Shown: positions 9,142 to 17,644, numbered from the stretch's first letter. The stretch: DNA of 64,000 bases from Streptomyces cucumeris (GCF_024295805.1 NZ_JANCLX010000010.1:186001-250000), one strand, 5' to 3'. The notes: a model not told the origin generated them from the letters alone. Program-made: numbers and translations.

Positions 9142-11033
9142 CGGCTGCTCCCGGGCGAGATGACGTGGGCCGCTTCGGACAGCAGCGCGGAGGCGAGCGG
9201 ACTGGCGATACGGACGTAGCCCGCCTCGCGGTCGGCCTTGCGGGCCCAGCGGGTGAGGAGGTTGGCCTTGGCGGGCAGCGGGACGCCCGCGACCAGGGCA
9301 CGCAGCGGGGGCGGGTCGTCATGGGCGGCGGAGCGTTCGCACAGCACCCGGCGGACCGCCGACCACAACGCGGGTTCCAGCCGGGGGTGGCGGTCGGCGA
9401 GCGCGGCGACCATCTCGGCCACGTGGTTGACCAGCAGGCAGTACACCACCCGGTCCCAGCCGCGTTCACGTCCGTAGCTCATGGGGCGGGCGACGGCGGC
9501 GGGCAGCGCGGCGAGCGCGGCGGCATGGGGTCCGGGCAGCAGCTTGGTCCCCTCCAGGTCGCGGAAGAGCACCTGTCGCGGGGTGCCGGAGGCGTCGACG
9601 CCGATGACCACGTTCTGGAGGTGGGGTTCCAGGACCACGCCGTGGTCGAAGTAGGCGGCCAGCACGGGCGGGACGAGCAGCTCGAGGTACGCCTGCCACC
9701 AGGCCAGTGCATGGTCCGGCCCGGCCCCGGCGAGCAGCCGGGAGACCTGGGCGCCGCCGGTCGGGTACTCGTCGGCGACGGCCGCCGCCAGCAGCCCGGT
9801 CAGCCCCGGCCGCAGCCGGGCGGCAAGACCCTCCCGGACGATCACGCCGAAGCCCTCGGTGAGTTCGCGGTGGCCGAGGTCGAGGGTGCGGTAGGCGGGC
9901 TCGCGCAGGATGTCGGCGCCGGGGAAGCGGGCGGCGAGGTCGGCGGCGACCGGCTCCAGCAGCCGGGTCAGCGCGACGGCACCGGACAGCTCGTAGTCGG
10001 CGTTCTTGCGCAGGCAGTTGGTGATCCGCACGTTCAGGCTGAACTTGAGGAAGTCCCGGCCGTCGTAGAGGGTGCGGACCGACGCGGTCGGCGCGAAGTC
10101 CCGTCCGCCGGGCCCGAGGTCGAGTACGTCGCCGCGGCCCAGCGCCGCCCGCAGCGCCCGGTGGTCGCGCAGCATGGCGTACTGCCAGGGGTGGGCGGGC
10201 AGCAGCCGGTAGCCGTCGGGCACCGGCCGATGCCGGTCGAGGGCGGCCAGGGCCCCGGGGACGGCGGACTCCTCCCGGACGAACTCCTCGCGTACGGCGA
10301 GGTGGTGCAGCGGGAAGCGGGCCCCGGCCTCGGGGGCGAACCGCGACCAGGCGTCGGCGCTTCCGGTGCGGGCCTTGGGGGTGGGGTGGAAGCGGTGGCC
10401 GAAGAACAGCGACTGCTCGGAGGCCAGATAGGCGTCGTCCGCGGCGCGCCCGGTGGCCTTGCCCCGCTCCTCCAGGGCCGCGGTCATCCCGGCGTGGCTG
10501 GAGGCGACCTGGTCGAGGAACTCGTCGTTGCGCACACCGGTGCGCAGATGGAGCTCCCGGTGGATGCGCTCGGCGAGACCGTGCCAGGTGACCTCCGTCC
10601 AGGTGCCGTCGCGCTGTTCGCTGACCGGTCCGGTGAACCGGTGCGCCCCGATGAGGGAGGTACGGCGCAGTCCGACGCTCAGCAGCGCCCCGCAGCGGGG
10701 CAGCCGCAGCCGCAGCCGTCCGTCGGCGACGACGGTCTGGTGCTCCGGGCCGGACACCTCGCGGAGCAGGCAGTTCAGGAGGGTGTGGGCGGCCACCTCA
10801 TCGGCGGAGGCCACGGCGGTGGCGGCGCCGCCGGGAGCAGACGTGGAGGAGGCGGACGGGGAGGAGGGTGAGGGCATCGGGCGGCTCCAGCGGGTGCGGA
10901 GGGGGGTGGCGGGAGGCGTGGTGGACGGGGAACGGTACGAGGGTCCGGTGGGTCGGGTGAGCCGGGAGGGTCCGGTGGGTCCGGTGGGTCCGGCGGGTCC
11001 GGTGGGTAAACCGCCCGGCGGCTCGGTGGTCAT
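9138..11033 (-). CDS. NRPS-independent siderophore synthetase, IucA/IucC family (second copy)
   Basis: 631 residues from the ATG at 11033, preceded by GGGGGAGCGG and overlapping the upstream synthetase stop by 4 bp. NIS synthetases activate a carboxylate (often citrate) as an adenylate and condense it with an amine or alcohol. Motifs visible are the nucleotide-binding GHRFHPTPKART (about 230), LLPAHPWQYAML, TASVRTLYDGRDFLKFSLNVRITNCLRKN, and a FhuF-like C-terminal half with EPHLQNVVIG and RDLEGTKLL. The first ~60 residues are a Pro/Thr/Gly/Ser-rich extension built partly from a 9-bp DNA repeat and absent from typical family members. Confidence 0.92.
   Translation of the reverse strand: MTTEPPGGLPTGPAGPTGPTGPSRLTRPTGPSYRSPSTTPPATPLRTRWSRPMPSPSSPSASSTSAPGGAATAVASADEVAAHTLLNCLLREVSGPEHQTVVADGRLRLRLPRCGALLSVGLRRTSLIGAHRFTGPVSEQRDGTWTEVTWHGLAERIHRELHLRTGVRNDEFLDQVASSHAGMTAALEERGKATGRAADDAYLASEQSLFFGHRFHPTPKARTGSADAWSRFAPEAGARFPLHHLAVREEFVREESAVPGALAALDRHRPVPDGYRLLPAHPWQYAMLRDHRALRAALGRGDVLDLGPGGRDFAPTASVRTLYDGRDFLKFSLNVRITNCLRKNADYELSGAVALTRLLEPVAADLAARFPGADILREPAYRTLDLGHRELTEGFGVIVREGLAARLRPGLTGLLAAAVADEYPTGGAQVSRLLAGAGPDHALAWWQAYLELLVPPVLAAYFDHGVVLEPHLQNVVIGVDASGTPRQVLFRDLEGTKLLPGPHAAALAALPAAVARPMSYGRERGWDRVVYCLLVNHVAEMVAALADRHPRLEPALWSAVRRVLCERSAAHDDPPPLRALVAGVPLPAKANLLTRWARKADREAGYVRIASPLASALLSEAAHVISPGSSR
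10968..11006 (+). repeat. Four tandem copies of a 9-bp unit GGGTCCGGY
   Basis: Four near-identical 9-bp units encode GPTGPAGPTGPTGP on the minus strand, inside the N-terminal extension of the second NIS synthetase. Slippage of this unit would change the length of the extension without changing the reading frame. Confidence 0.8.
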
Positions 11034-12883
11034 CCGCCGCTCCCCCGCGGCAGCAGGTAATTGGGCCCGGTGACGTAGTGCTTGTTGATGTCGGCGGCGC
11101 CGGTGCGCTCCTTGGGCAGCAGCGTGCCCGCCGTGACCATCGCCTTGACCGGGAGTCGTGGCGCGTCCAGCAGCCGGGCCCGCAGCAGATCCGCCGTGGC
11201 GCCCGGCCGGGTCCCGGCCATCCGGTCCACGGCCTCGGTGAGCCGGTGGCGCAGCCGCCCCAGCAGATCGTCCAGGGGTGCCCGGCCGAGCGCGGCAAGC
11301 TCGAACGCCGGGGCGGCCGCGCACAGATGGACGGTGATGGTGGTGAACACATCGGTCACCGGCACATCGCCGCCGGTCAGGATTCTGCGGTCGTCGAACC
11401 CGCACAGATCGGCCGCCTCGCCCCCGCCCATCATCGCGGCGAGCCGTATCGCGTGGACGCGCGGACCGTCGTGGTCCTTGATCAGCAGCCGGAGGCGGGT
11501 GCCGGTGCGGGCGCCCGGGGGGCCGTCCTCGAACACCAGGGAGGTGTTCTGCTGGTGGGACTCGAGCGCGACGCCGTGGGCGAAGAGGGTGGTGTGGAAG
11601 TCGAACAGCAGCCGGTAGTAGGCGTCGAGCAGGGCATGGAGGTCGCCGCCGTAATAGCGGTCGGCGAGCGCGTCCACCACCAGCCCGCCGTCCGGTGTAC
11701 GGGCGAGCAGCCCGGCCAGCGGCACGATCCGGGTGTGTTCCAGACCGGGCGGATAGTGGCGCACCAGGGTCGCCAGCAGCTCGTGCCCGGCGTGCAGATG
11801 GGTGGTCTCATCGGCGAGCAGCACGGTGTCGGTGAACCGCGGCTCCCGCGTGATCACCGCCTCCACCAGCCGCTGGGCGACCTCGCCGTCGGTCAGGGTG
11901 CCGGGTTTGACGGTCCGCCGGTTGCGCAGCCCCAGGGTGGCGGTGGTGAGCGGCAGTTTGAGGTGGACCAGGGGGTCGTCGGCGACGGCGACGGTCCGCA
12001 TCGAGAGCGTCGGCACGACGTCGAGGTACGCGCGCTCGGCCAGCCGGGCGGAGCCGTCGAGCCCGGTCTCCCGCAGCGCGTCGGCCAGCGGACGGCCGAC
12101 GGTGAGCGGATGAACGGGAACGGCCAGATGCGTACGGTCCAGACCGCGCGCCAGCCCGAGCCCGGCCGGGGTGGGCCACCACCCCGGCAGCCGGGCGGGA
12201 TCCCCGGTGACCGCCTCCCGGGGCAGGGCGATCCAGCGCAGCGGGAACGTGGGGTGGAATTCGGGCGCGTGGGCGCGTAACGCGGACTCGTCGAAGCCGG
12301 AGCGGGCGCGGCCGGTCGGATAGACGGGGTGGTCACGGAAGGCGGCGAGCGTCTCGTATGCGAGCGCCCCGGTCATCCCGGTCCAGCCGGGGCCCGGCGC
12401 GGGCGGCAGGGGGCCGTGGCGGGTGGTCAGCCGGTCGAGGACGGCGGGGCGGACGCGGTCGTGCAACAGCGCGGTGTCCAGCGCCTGCCGGCACTCGCCG
12501 ACGAACGCGTCATAGCCCGCCCGGTCCTCGGCCGGGACCACGCCTCGCAACACCCCGAGGACCGCGTCGAGCCCGGTGACGGCCTCGGCGCCGGGCACGT
12601 CCGCCGCGTCCGGCGGGGGTGCGGACGCCGGCCGGACCTCCAGCCGGACCGGGCGGCGGGCACGGATCTCGCACTGGAAACCGTCCTCCTCCACCGGCAG
12701 CAGCACGTACTCCCCTCCCTCCAGCGCGATCCGCAGCCAGTCGCCCCCGTCCGCGCGGCGTACGGCGCGGGCGCGGGTGCGCAGCCGGTACGCGTCCTCG
12801 CGGAGCAGGGTGTCCACCACCCGCCCCAGGAGTTCCTCCTCGGCGCCCTCGGAGGTCCCGGACGTCCCGGTCACCCCGCTCAT
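11030..12883 (-). CDS. NRPS-independent siderophore synthetase, IucA/IucC family (first copy)
   Basis: 617 residues from the ATG at 12883, which overlaps the stop of the ATP-grasp gene by 4 bp. Family motifs include DHPVYPTGRARSGF (the HP...R/K nucleotide-binding motif), VPVHPLT, TLSMRTVAVADDPLVHLKLPLTTATLGLRN and the C-terminal half with FAHGVALESHQQNTSLV and LLIKDHDGPR. It differs clearly from the neighbouring synthetase, so two different condensations, or two ends of one carboxylate, are expected. The gene sits in the middle of a translationally coupled four-gene operon. Confidence 0.92.
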   Translation of the reverse strand: MSGVTGTSGTSEGAEEELLGRVVDTLLREDAYRLRTRARAVRRADGGDWLRIALEGGEYVLLPVEEDGFQCEIRARRPVRLEVRPASAPPPDAADVPGAEAVTGLDAVLGVLRGVVPAEDRAGYDAFVGECRQALDTALLHDRVRPAVLDRLTTRHGPLPPAPGPGWTGMTGALAYETLAAFRDHPVYPTGRARSGFDESALRAHAPEFHPTFPLRWIALPREAVTGDPARLPGWWPTPAGLGLARGLDRTHLAVPVHPLTVGRPLADALRETGLDGSARLAERAYLDVVPTLSMRTVAVADDPLVHLKLPLTTATLGLRNRRTVKPGTLTDGEVAQRLVEAVITREPRFTDTVLLADETTHLHAGHELLATLVRHYPPGLEHTRIVPLAGLLARTPDGGLVVDALADRYYGGDLHALLDAYYRLLFDFHTTLFAHGVALESHQQNTSLVFEDGPPGARTGTRLRLLIKDHDGPRVHAIRLAAMMGGGEAADLCGFDDRRILTGGDVPVTDVFTTITVHLCAAAPAFELAALGRAPLDDLLGRLRHRLTEAVDRMAGTRPGATADLLRARLLDAPRLPVKAMVTAGTLLPKERTGAADINKHYVTGPNYLLPRGSGG

Positions 12884-14169
12884 GACGCGATCTCCCATCG
12901 GTGGGCGGCCAGGAACTCCGCCACGGCGGCGTCGATCAGCCCCTGGTCGGTGCCGGTCGCCCGCAGGACGCCGAGGAAGTCGCGGTTGGTGCGGTGGAGC
13001 GGGTGTTCCTCGCCGATGTCACGCAGGGGACGGTAGTCCAGCCGTACGCCGGTGCGCTCGCTCACGGTCGCCGCCGGGGCGGAGACCAGCCGTCCGGGGC
13101 GGTCCGCCACGACGTATTCCAGCCGGGCCCGGCCGTCGGTCCGCGCGCCGAGGTCGTCCGGCAGCGGCTCGCCGAGGTGCGTGCGGAGGACGTGTTCGAA
13201 GAGCGGGACGCCGAGGAGGTCGGCGAGCACCAGGTCGCACTGGTCGCCGATGGCCCGGTAGTTGACCTCGATCAGCCGGGCCCGGTCCCCCTGGACGACG
13301 TATTCGGTGTGGCAGATGCCGAAGCCGACACCGAGCGCGCGCAGTTGGGCGATCACCTGGCCGGTGTGCGGTTCGGGCTGCGGGGCGGGCAGCAGGCTCA
13401 GCCGTTCCTCGATGAAGTGCGGGGGCGGGGAGAGTTCGGTCCGGAACCCGCCGAGGACGTGCAGGGTGCGGCCGTCACCGAGGGTTTCGAGGGTGCGGAG
13501 TTCACCGTCGAGGAACTCCTCGACCACCAGCGCCGCCCCGGGCCGCCGGGTCCGGATGGCGCGGCACCGTTCGACCAGTTCGGCCGCGTCCGCGACCAGG
13601 ACGACGTCCTCGCTGGCCACGCCCTCGCGCGGTTTGACCACACAGGGGTAGGGGGCGTCGAGCCCGGCGAGGTCGGACGGGTCCTGTCCGGTGCCGAGTT
13701 CGGTGGACCAGACGGCGTCGGCACCGGCCGCGGCCAGGGCGCGGCGCAGCTCGGCCTTGTTCTTGGTGCGCAGCGCGGCGCGCCAGTCCTTGCCGGGGAG
13801 GGCGAAGTACTCGGCGGCGAGGGCGGCCTGGGCCTGGAGGTGGTCACTGTTGGTGAAGACCGCCCGGGGCCGCCGCCCGGTGGCGGCGACCCGGCTGATG
13901 ACCTCGCGGAAGTCCCGTACGTCGCAGTGCTCGACGGCGAGTTCGGGCAGGGGCGTGGTCCCGGCCGCGCGGACGCGCGCGTAGGCGCGTTCATGCGCCT
14001 CGGGCTGATCGGTGAGCAGGGTGACCGCGAGCCCCAGTCTCGCCGCCGCCGGGAGGAAACCCTCGGTGACGGAGTCGGTGGGGTTGACGGCGAGGAGGTG
14101 GAGCCGGTCGGACCGCCGGGCAGGGGTGGAGGAAGGCCGTGACGCCGCCTCGGGATCATGCTCGTTCAC
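12880..14169 (-). CDS. ATP-grasp ligase of the NIS siderophore operon
   Basis: 429 residues from a GTG at 14169, first gene of the operon. The ATP-grasp fold is visible as KNKAELRRALAAAG (about 138), PCVVKPREGVASEDVVLV (about 175-192), LVVEEFLDGE (about 214), FGICHTEYVVQGDRARLIEVNYRAIGD (about 285-311, metal-binding E and N) and the following DLVLADLLG. ATP-grasp enzymes form an amide or peptide bond through an acyl phosphate. With two NIS synthetases and a decarboxylase it probably adds an amino acid to the siderophore backbone. The iron box lies only 9 bp upstream of the GTG and there is no clear ribosome binding site, so a leaderless or very short-leader transcript is possible. Confidence 0.87.
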   Translation of the reverse strand: MNEHDPEAASRPSSTPARRSDRLHLLAVNPTDSVTEGFLPAAARLGLAVTLLTDQPEAHERAYARVRAAGTTPLPELAVEHCDVRDFREVISRVAATGRRPRAVFTNSDHLQAQAALAAEYFALPGKDWRAALRTKNKAELRRALAAAGADAVWSTELGTGQDPSDLAGLDAPYPCVVKPREGVASEDVVLVADAAELVERCRAIRTRRPGAALVVEEFLDGELRTLETLGDGRTLHVLGGFRTELSPPPHFIEERLSLLPAPQPEPHTGQVIAQLRALGVGFGICHTEYVVQGDRARLIEVNYRAIGDQCDLVLADLLGVPLFEHVLRTHLGEPLPDDLGARTDGRARLEYVVADRPGRLVSAPAATVSERTGVRLDYRPLRDIGEEHPLHRTNRDFLGVLRATGTDQGLIDAAVAEFLAAHRWEIAS

Positions 14170-14178
14170 GGCCCGAGA

Positions 14179-14197
14179 TTAGGTTAGGCATGCCTAA
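14179..14197. promoter_or_regulatory. Iron box (IdeR/DmdR operator) of the siderophore operon
   Basis: TTAGGTTAGGCATGCCTAA is a near-perfect 19-bp match to the actinobacterial IdeR/DmdR1 iron box. It lies immediately before the ATP-grasp gene, so the iron-loaded repressor would block the promoter and iron limitation would induce the siderophore operon. Confidence 0.92.
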
Positions 14198-14253
14198 GAC
14201 CGCTAATTGGGTCGGCCCGCCTGCCCGTTTGGCCCTGATTCGCCGTCAACCCG

Positions 14254-16338
14254 TCACCCCTTCACCCCGATACGGCGGTGCCGGGCCCGGCGCTCGGCCA
14301 GTCGCTCGTCCTGGCCCCGCGCGCGGAGGGCGGCGAGTTCGGCTCCGAGGATACGGCCCAGCCGGTCCAGGAAGATCTCCGGGCGGCCCTCCTCCGCGTC
14401 TGACTCGTCCACGATCCGGTCGACGATGCCCTGGGCGAACAGATCGGCGGAGCGTACGCCTTGCCGCCCGGCGACCTCGTACGCCCGCTCGGTGGTGCGG
14501 TAAAGGATCGCGGAGGCACCTTCGGGCGGCAGCGGCGACAGCCAGGCGTGGCGCGCGGCCACGACCCGGTCGGCGGGCAGCAGCGCGAGCGCGGCGCCCC
14601 CGGCGCCCTGGCCGAGCAGCAGGCACAGGGTGGGCGCGGGCAGGGTCACCATGTCGGCGAGACAGCGGGCGATCTCCCCGGCGAGCCCGCCCTCCTCGGC
14701 GGCGCGGTTGAGCGCGGCGCCCGCGGTGTCGATGACGGTGAGCAGCGGGAGGTCCAGTTCGGCGGCGATCCGCATCCCGCGCCGGGCCGTCCGCAGACCG
14801 GCGGGGCCGAGCGGCTGACCCTGCCCCGGCCCATCGCCGGTCTCGCCCTCACGCGCGCTGCGCCGGTTGTGCCCGAGCACGACGCAGGGCGTGCCGCCGA
14901 CGCGCGCGAGGGCGAGCAGCAGCCCGGGGTCGTGCTCACCGGCCCCGGTCCCGCTGAGCGGGGTCACATCCTCGGCGGCGACCCGCAGCAGATCCCGCAC
15001 CCCGGGCCGATCGGCCCGCCGGGACGCCCGGATCGACTCCTCAGCGGTGGGCACGGGCCGGGGGCAGGCCCCGTCGCCCGCGGCCCGGACACCGGACGAA
15101 GCGACGCCCCCGACCGCCGGAGCGGACCGGGCGGGCTCACCGCGACCGGCAACCGGGGCTGCACCAGACACACCGCCATCGGCGGGCTGGGACGCTTCGG
15201 GGCCTCCGCCATCGGCCAGCGGGCGCCCGGCGGGCCCGCCGCCGTCAGCAAGCGGGAGCTCAGCGGACATACCGCTCTCGACGGCTTGAGGCCCGGCGGA
15301 GTCTCCGCCGTCGACAGGCGAGACCACGGGCGCTCCGCCATCAGCAAGCGGTGCGACCGACCCACCACCATCGACCAACGCGGACCCGACGGGCTCACCA
15401 CCATCGGCCAGCGGGCGCCCGGCGGACCCACCGCCGTCGGCGAGCGTGGGTCCGGCGGGGTCTCCGCCATAGGCCGACGCGGGTCCGGCGGACACACCGC
15501 CACCAGCGGGTCGGGGTGCAGCGGACACACCGCCCTCGGCGGGTCGGGGTGCAGCGGACACACCGCCCTCGGCAGGGTCTCCGCACAGGACGCGGAGGAC
15601 CTGGGCCGCCACGCCGCCCAGGCGGCTGGCGGGGAGTACGGCGTCGATCAGGCCGTGGTGCATCAGGTTGTCGGCGACCTGGACGCCGGGCGGGAACTCC
15701 TCGCCGTAGAGCGCCTCGTGCACCCGCGGGCCCATGAAGCCGATCAGCGCCCCCGGTTCGGCGGCGGTGACATGGCCCAGCGAGCCCCAGGACGCGAGGA
15801 CGCCGCCCGTCGTGGGGTGGCGCAGATGTACGAGGTAGGGCAGGCCCGCGGCCTTGTGCTCGGTTATCGCCGCCGCCACCTTCACCATCTGGAGGAACGC
15901 GACCGTCCCCTCCTGCATCCGGGTGCCGCCGGAGGCGGGCGCGGCGAGCAGCGGGAGCCGTTCCTCGGTGGCCCGCTCCACCGCCCGGACCAGGCGTTCC
16001 CCGGCCGCGACGCCGATCGAACCGGCCAGGAAGCGGAACTCGCACGCGACGAACGCCACCCGGCGCCCCTCGATCCGCCCCTCCCCCGTGATCACCGACT
16101 CGTCGAGCCCGGTGCGCTCACGCGCCCGCTCGAGGTCGGCGCGGTAGTCGGGGTCCTCGGTGGTGATCACGACCGGTTCGTCCCAGGACCTCCGGGTGCC
16201 CGGGTCGAGGACCGCCTCGATCAGCTCCACGGCGGACCTGCGCGACGACGGCCGTGACAGGGCGGGCGGGCCGGACGGGCCGGACCGCGTCGCCCCGGGG
16301 CCGGCCGTGTCGTTCGTACGGGAGTTCGTTCCGGTCAT
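14254..16338 (-). CDS. Fused acyl-CoA carboxyltransferase (beta-alpha) with repeat linker
   Basis: 694 residues from the ATG at 16338 (AAGGTGAG upstream); an upstream in-frame start is not supported. About 30-280 is the carboxyltransferase beta-like half (AFVACEFRFLAGSIGVAAGERL, SGGTRMQEG, HPTTGGVLASWGSLGHV). About 455-690 is the alpha-like half (GHNRRSAREGE, AAELDLPLLTVIDTAGAAL, GQGAGGAALALLPADRVV). Between them lies a ~165-residue Gly/Asp/Pro/Ala-rich linker of 11-residue repeats. The enzyme would transfer CO2 from carboxybiotin to acetyl-CoA or another acyl-CoA; no biotin carboxylase or carrier gene is nearby. Its 3' end is 57 bp from the iron box of the downstream siderophore operon, so it is outside the iron-regulated unit. 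Confidence 0.83.
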   Translation of the reverse strand: MTGTNSRTNDTAGPGATRSGPSGPPALSRPSSRRSAVELIEAVLDPGTRRSWDEPVVITTEDPDYRADLERARERTGLDESVITGEGRIEGRRVAFVACEFRFLAGSIGVAAGERLVRAVERATEERLPLLAAPASGGTRMQEGTVAFLQMVKVAAAITEHKAAGLPYLVHLRHPTTGGVLASWGSLGHVTAAEPGALIGFMGPRVHEALYGEEFPPGVQVADNLMHHGLIDAVLPASRLGGVAAQVLRVLCGDPAEGGVSAAPRPAEGGVSAAPRPAGGGVSAGPASAYGGDPAGPTLADGGGSAGRPLADGGEPVGSALVDGGGSVAPLADGGAPVVSPVDGGDSAGPQAVESGMSAELPLADGGGPAGRPLADGGGPEASQPADGGVSGAAPVAGRGEPARSAPAVGGVASSGVRAAGDGACPRPVPTAEESIRASRRADRPGVRDLLRVAAEDVTPLSGTGAGEHDPGLLLALARVGGTPCVVLGHNRRSAREGETGDGPGQGQPLGPAGLRTARRGMRIAAELDLPLLTVIDTAGAALNRAAEEGGLAGEIARCLADMVTLPAPTLCLLLGQGAGGAALALLPADRVVAARHAWLSPLPPEGASAILYRTTERAYEVAGRQGVRSADLFAQGIVDRIVDESDAEEGRPEIFLDRLGRILGAELAALRARGQDERLAERRARHRRIGVKG
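15083..15573 (-). repeat. About fifteen 33-bp coding repeats (11-residue linker unit)
   Basis: The linker of the fused carboxyltransferase is built of degenerate 11-residue units, consensus D-G-G-x-S/P-A-G-x-P-L-A. Two adjacent copies at 15506-15538 and 15539-15571 are identical over 33 bp, which shows recent duplication. Two units near the middle have lost one residue. Confidence 0.85.
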
Positions 16339-16471
16339 GCCACTCACCTTCCACGCACACGACCCTCCGCAACCATTCTCGGCATGTGTCCCCGGCCTCG
16401 CCCCGGCGGCGGAGCGGGAGGGGCGGACCACGGCGGACGGTCGCACTCCGGTTCGAACCGGACATCATTCT

Positions 16472-16488
16472 CAGCTCAGCCTGAGCTG
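16472..16488. promoter_or_regulatory. Perfect palindrome between carboxyltransferase and LPMO genes
   Basis: CAGCTCAG-C-CTGAGCTG is a perfect inverted repeat with 8-bp arms and a 1-nt centre, midway between two divergent genes. A second palindrome, CGGTTCGAACCG, lies at 16449-16460. Either could be an operator; the cognate regulator is unknown. Confidence 0.45.
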
Positions 16489-16579
16489 CCCCTTAACTCC
16501 GCCATAAGCGGGGCGAATCGCCTGATCGGCGTGGCTAGCGTGCTGCGCGTCGCCCCCATCAGCGAAGGAGTTCCCCACG

Positions 16580-17617
16580 ATGACCGCTCGTCGTCAGGCC
16601 GCACGGATAGCCGCACTCGGTGTGGTGCCGCTCGCCCTCACCACGCTGAACGCGGCTCCGGCCACCGCCCACGGTTCGATGCAGAACCCGGTCAGCCGGG
16701 TCTCGGCGTGTTTCGCCGAGGGCCCGGAGAACCCGGTCTCGGCGGCCTGCAAGGCGGCGGTGGCGGCCGGGGGCACCCAGCCGCTGTACGACTGGAACGA
16801 GGTCAACATCGCCGACGCCGCCGGGCGGCACAAGCAGATCATCCCGGACGGAAAGCTGTGCAGCGCGGGCCGCGACAAGTACAAGGGCCTGGATCTGCCG
16901 CGCGCCGACTGGCCCGCCACGGCGATGAAGGCCGGGACCCGCACCTTCACCTACCGGGCCACGGCCCCGCACAAGGGCAGCTTCGCGCTGTACATCACCA
17001 AGGACGGCTACAAGCCGACCAAGCGGCTGGCCTGGTCCGATCTGGAGGCCAAGCCCTTCGCCAAGGTCACCGACCCGACGCTGAAGAACGGGAGTTACGT
17101 CTTCAAGGGCAAGGTGCCGAAGAAGTCCGGCCGCCACCTGATCTACAGCGTGTGGCAGCGCTCGGACAGCCCCGAGGCCTTCTACACCTGCTCGGACGTG
17201 ACTTTCGGCCGTACAGCCGGCACGCCGAAGACGGCCCCGGAGGCGTCGGCCCCGAAGGCGTCCGCACCGGACGACGCACAGATCGCCGCGGGCGCCCCGA
17301 AGTCGACCGTCGACCACCGGGGACACGGCGGCGACGCGCCGAAGGCGGCCGGCGCCGGGCACACCGAGCACGGCGTGAAGGCCCCCGAGCACACGGACAA
17401 GCCCCGGACCGGCGAGAACGTCGGCGTGAAGAGCGCCGGGGCCGACGCCGCCAAGGCTCCCACCGCGACCGGTGACAGCGGTGAGCACCTCGCCCAGACC
17501 GGCGGCGACAGCAACACCACCACCCTCGCCATCGGCGGTGCCGCGGTCCTCGCGGCCGGGGCGGCGGTGCTGTTCACCGCGAACGGCCGCCGGAAGGCGG
17601 CGCGGCGCCGCGGCTGA
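16580..17617 (+). CDS. Secreted AA10 lytic polysaccharide monooxygenase with sortase signal
   Basis: 345 residues, start preceded by GAAGGAG. The signal peptide ends at ATA-30 so that His31 (HGSMQNPVSR) becomes the N-terminal histidine of the copper brace; His131 (TAPHKGSFALYIT) is the likely second ligand. The AA10 catalytic domain spans about 31-212 and oxidatively cleaves chitin or cellulose. It is followed by a low-complexity Ala/Pro/Lys/His-rich linker and a sorting signal: LAQTG at 304-308, a hydrophobic segment and a GRRKAARRRG tail. LAxTG is the motif of Streptomyces class E sortases, so the enzyme should be wall-anchored rather than free. Confidence 0.9.
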   Translation: MTARRQAARIAALGVVPLALTTLNAAPATAHGSMQNPVSRVSACFAEGPENPVSAACKAAVAAGGTQPLYDWNEVNIADAAGRHKQIIPDGKLCSAGRDKYKGLDLPRADWPATAMKAGTRTFTYRATAPHKGSFALYITKDGYKPTKRLAWSDLEAKPFAKVTDPTLKNGSYVFKGKVPKKSGRHLIYSVWQRSDSPEAFYTCSDVTFGRTAGTPKTAPEASAPKASAPDDAQIAAGAPKSTVDHRGHGGDAPKAAGAGHTEHGVKAPEHTDKPRTGENVGVKSAGADAAKAPTATGDSGEHLAQTGGDSNTTTLAIGGAAVLAAGAAVLFTANGRRKAARRRG

Positions 17618-17644
17618 CGCGGGCCACATGCCGGGCCACAGGCC

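Noticed and set aside
14198..14253. Inclusion of the carboxyltransferase gene in the siderophore operon
   Set aside because: It lies upstream of the iron box and the operon's first gene begins after it, so it cannot be controlled by that operator as part of the same transcript.
15083..15573. Regular 33-bp repeats resembling a CRISPR array
   Set aside because: The units are directly adjacent with no unique spacers, stay in one reading frame and encode an 11-residue linker in a carboxyltransferase. No cas genes are present.
16449..16460. CGGTTCGAACCG as a LexA box
   Set aside because: The SOS box needs CGAAC before GTTCG with a 4-nt gap. Here the half-sites are reversed and fused (GTTCGAAC), so it does not match.
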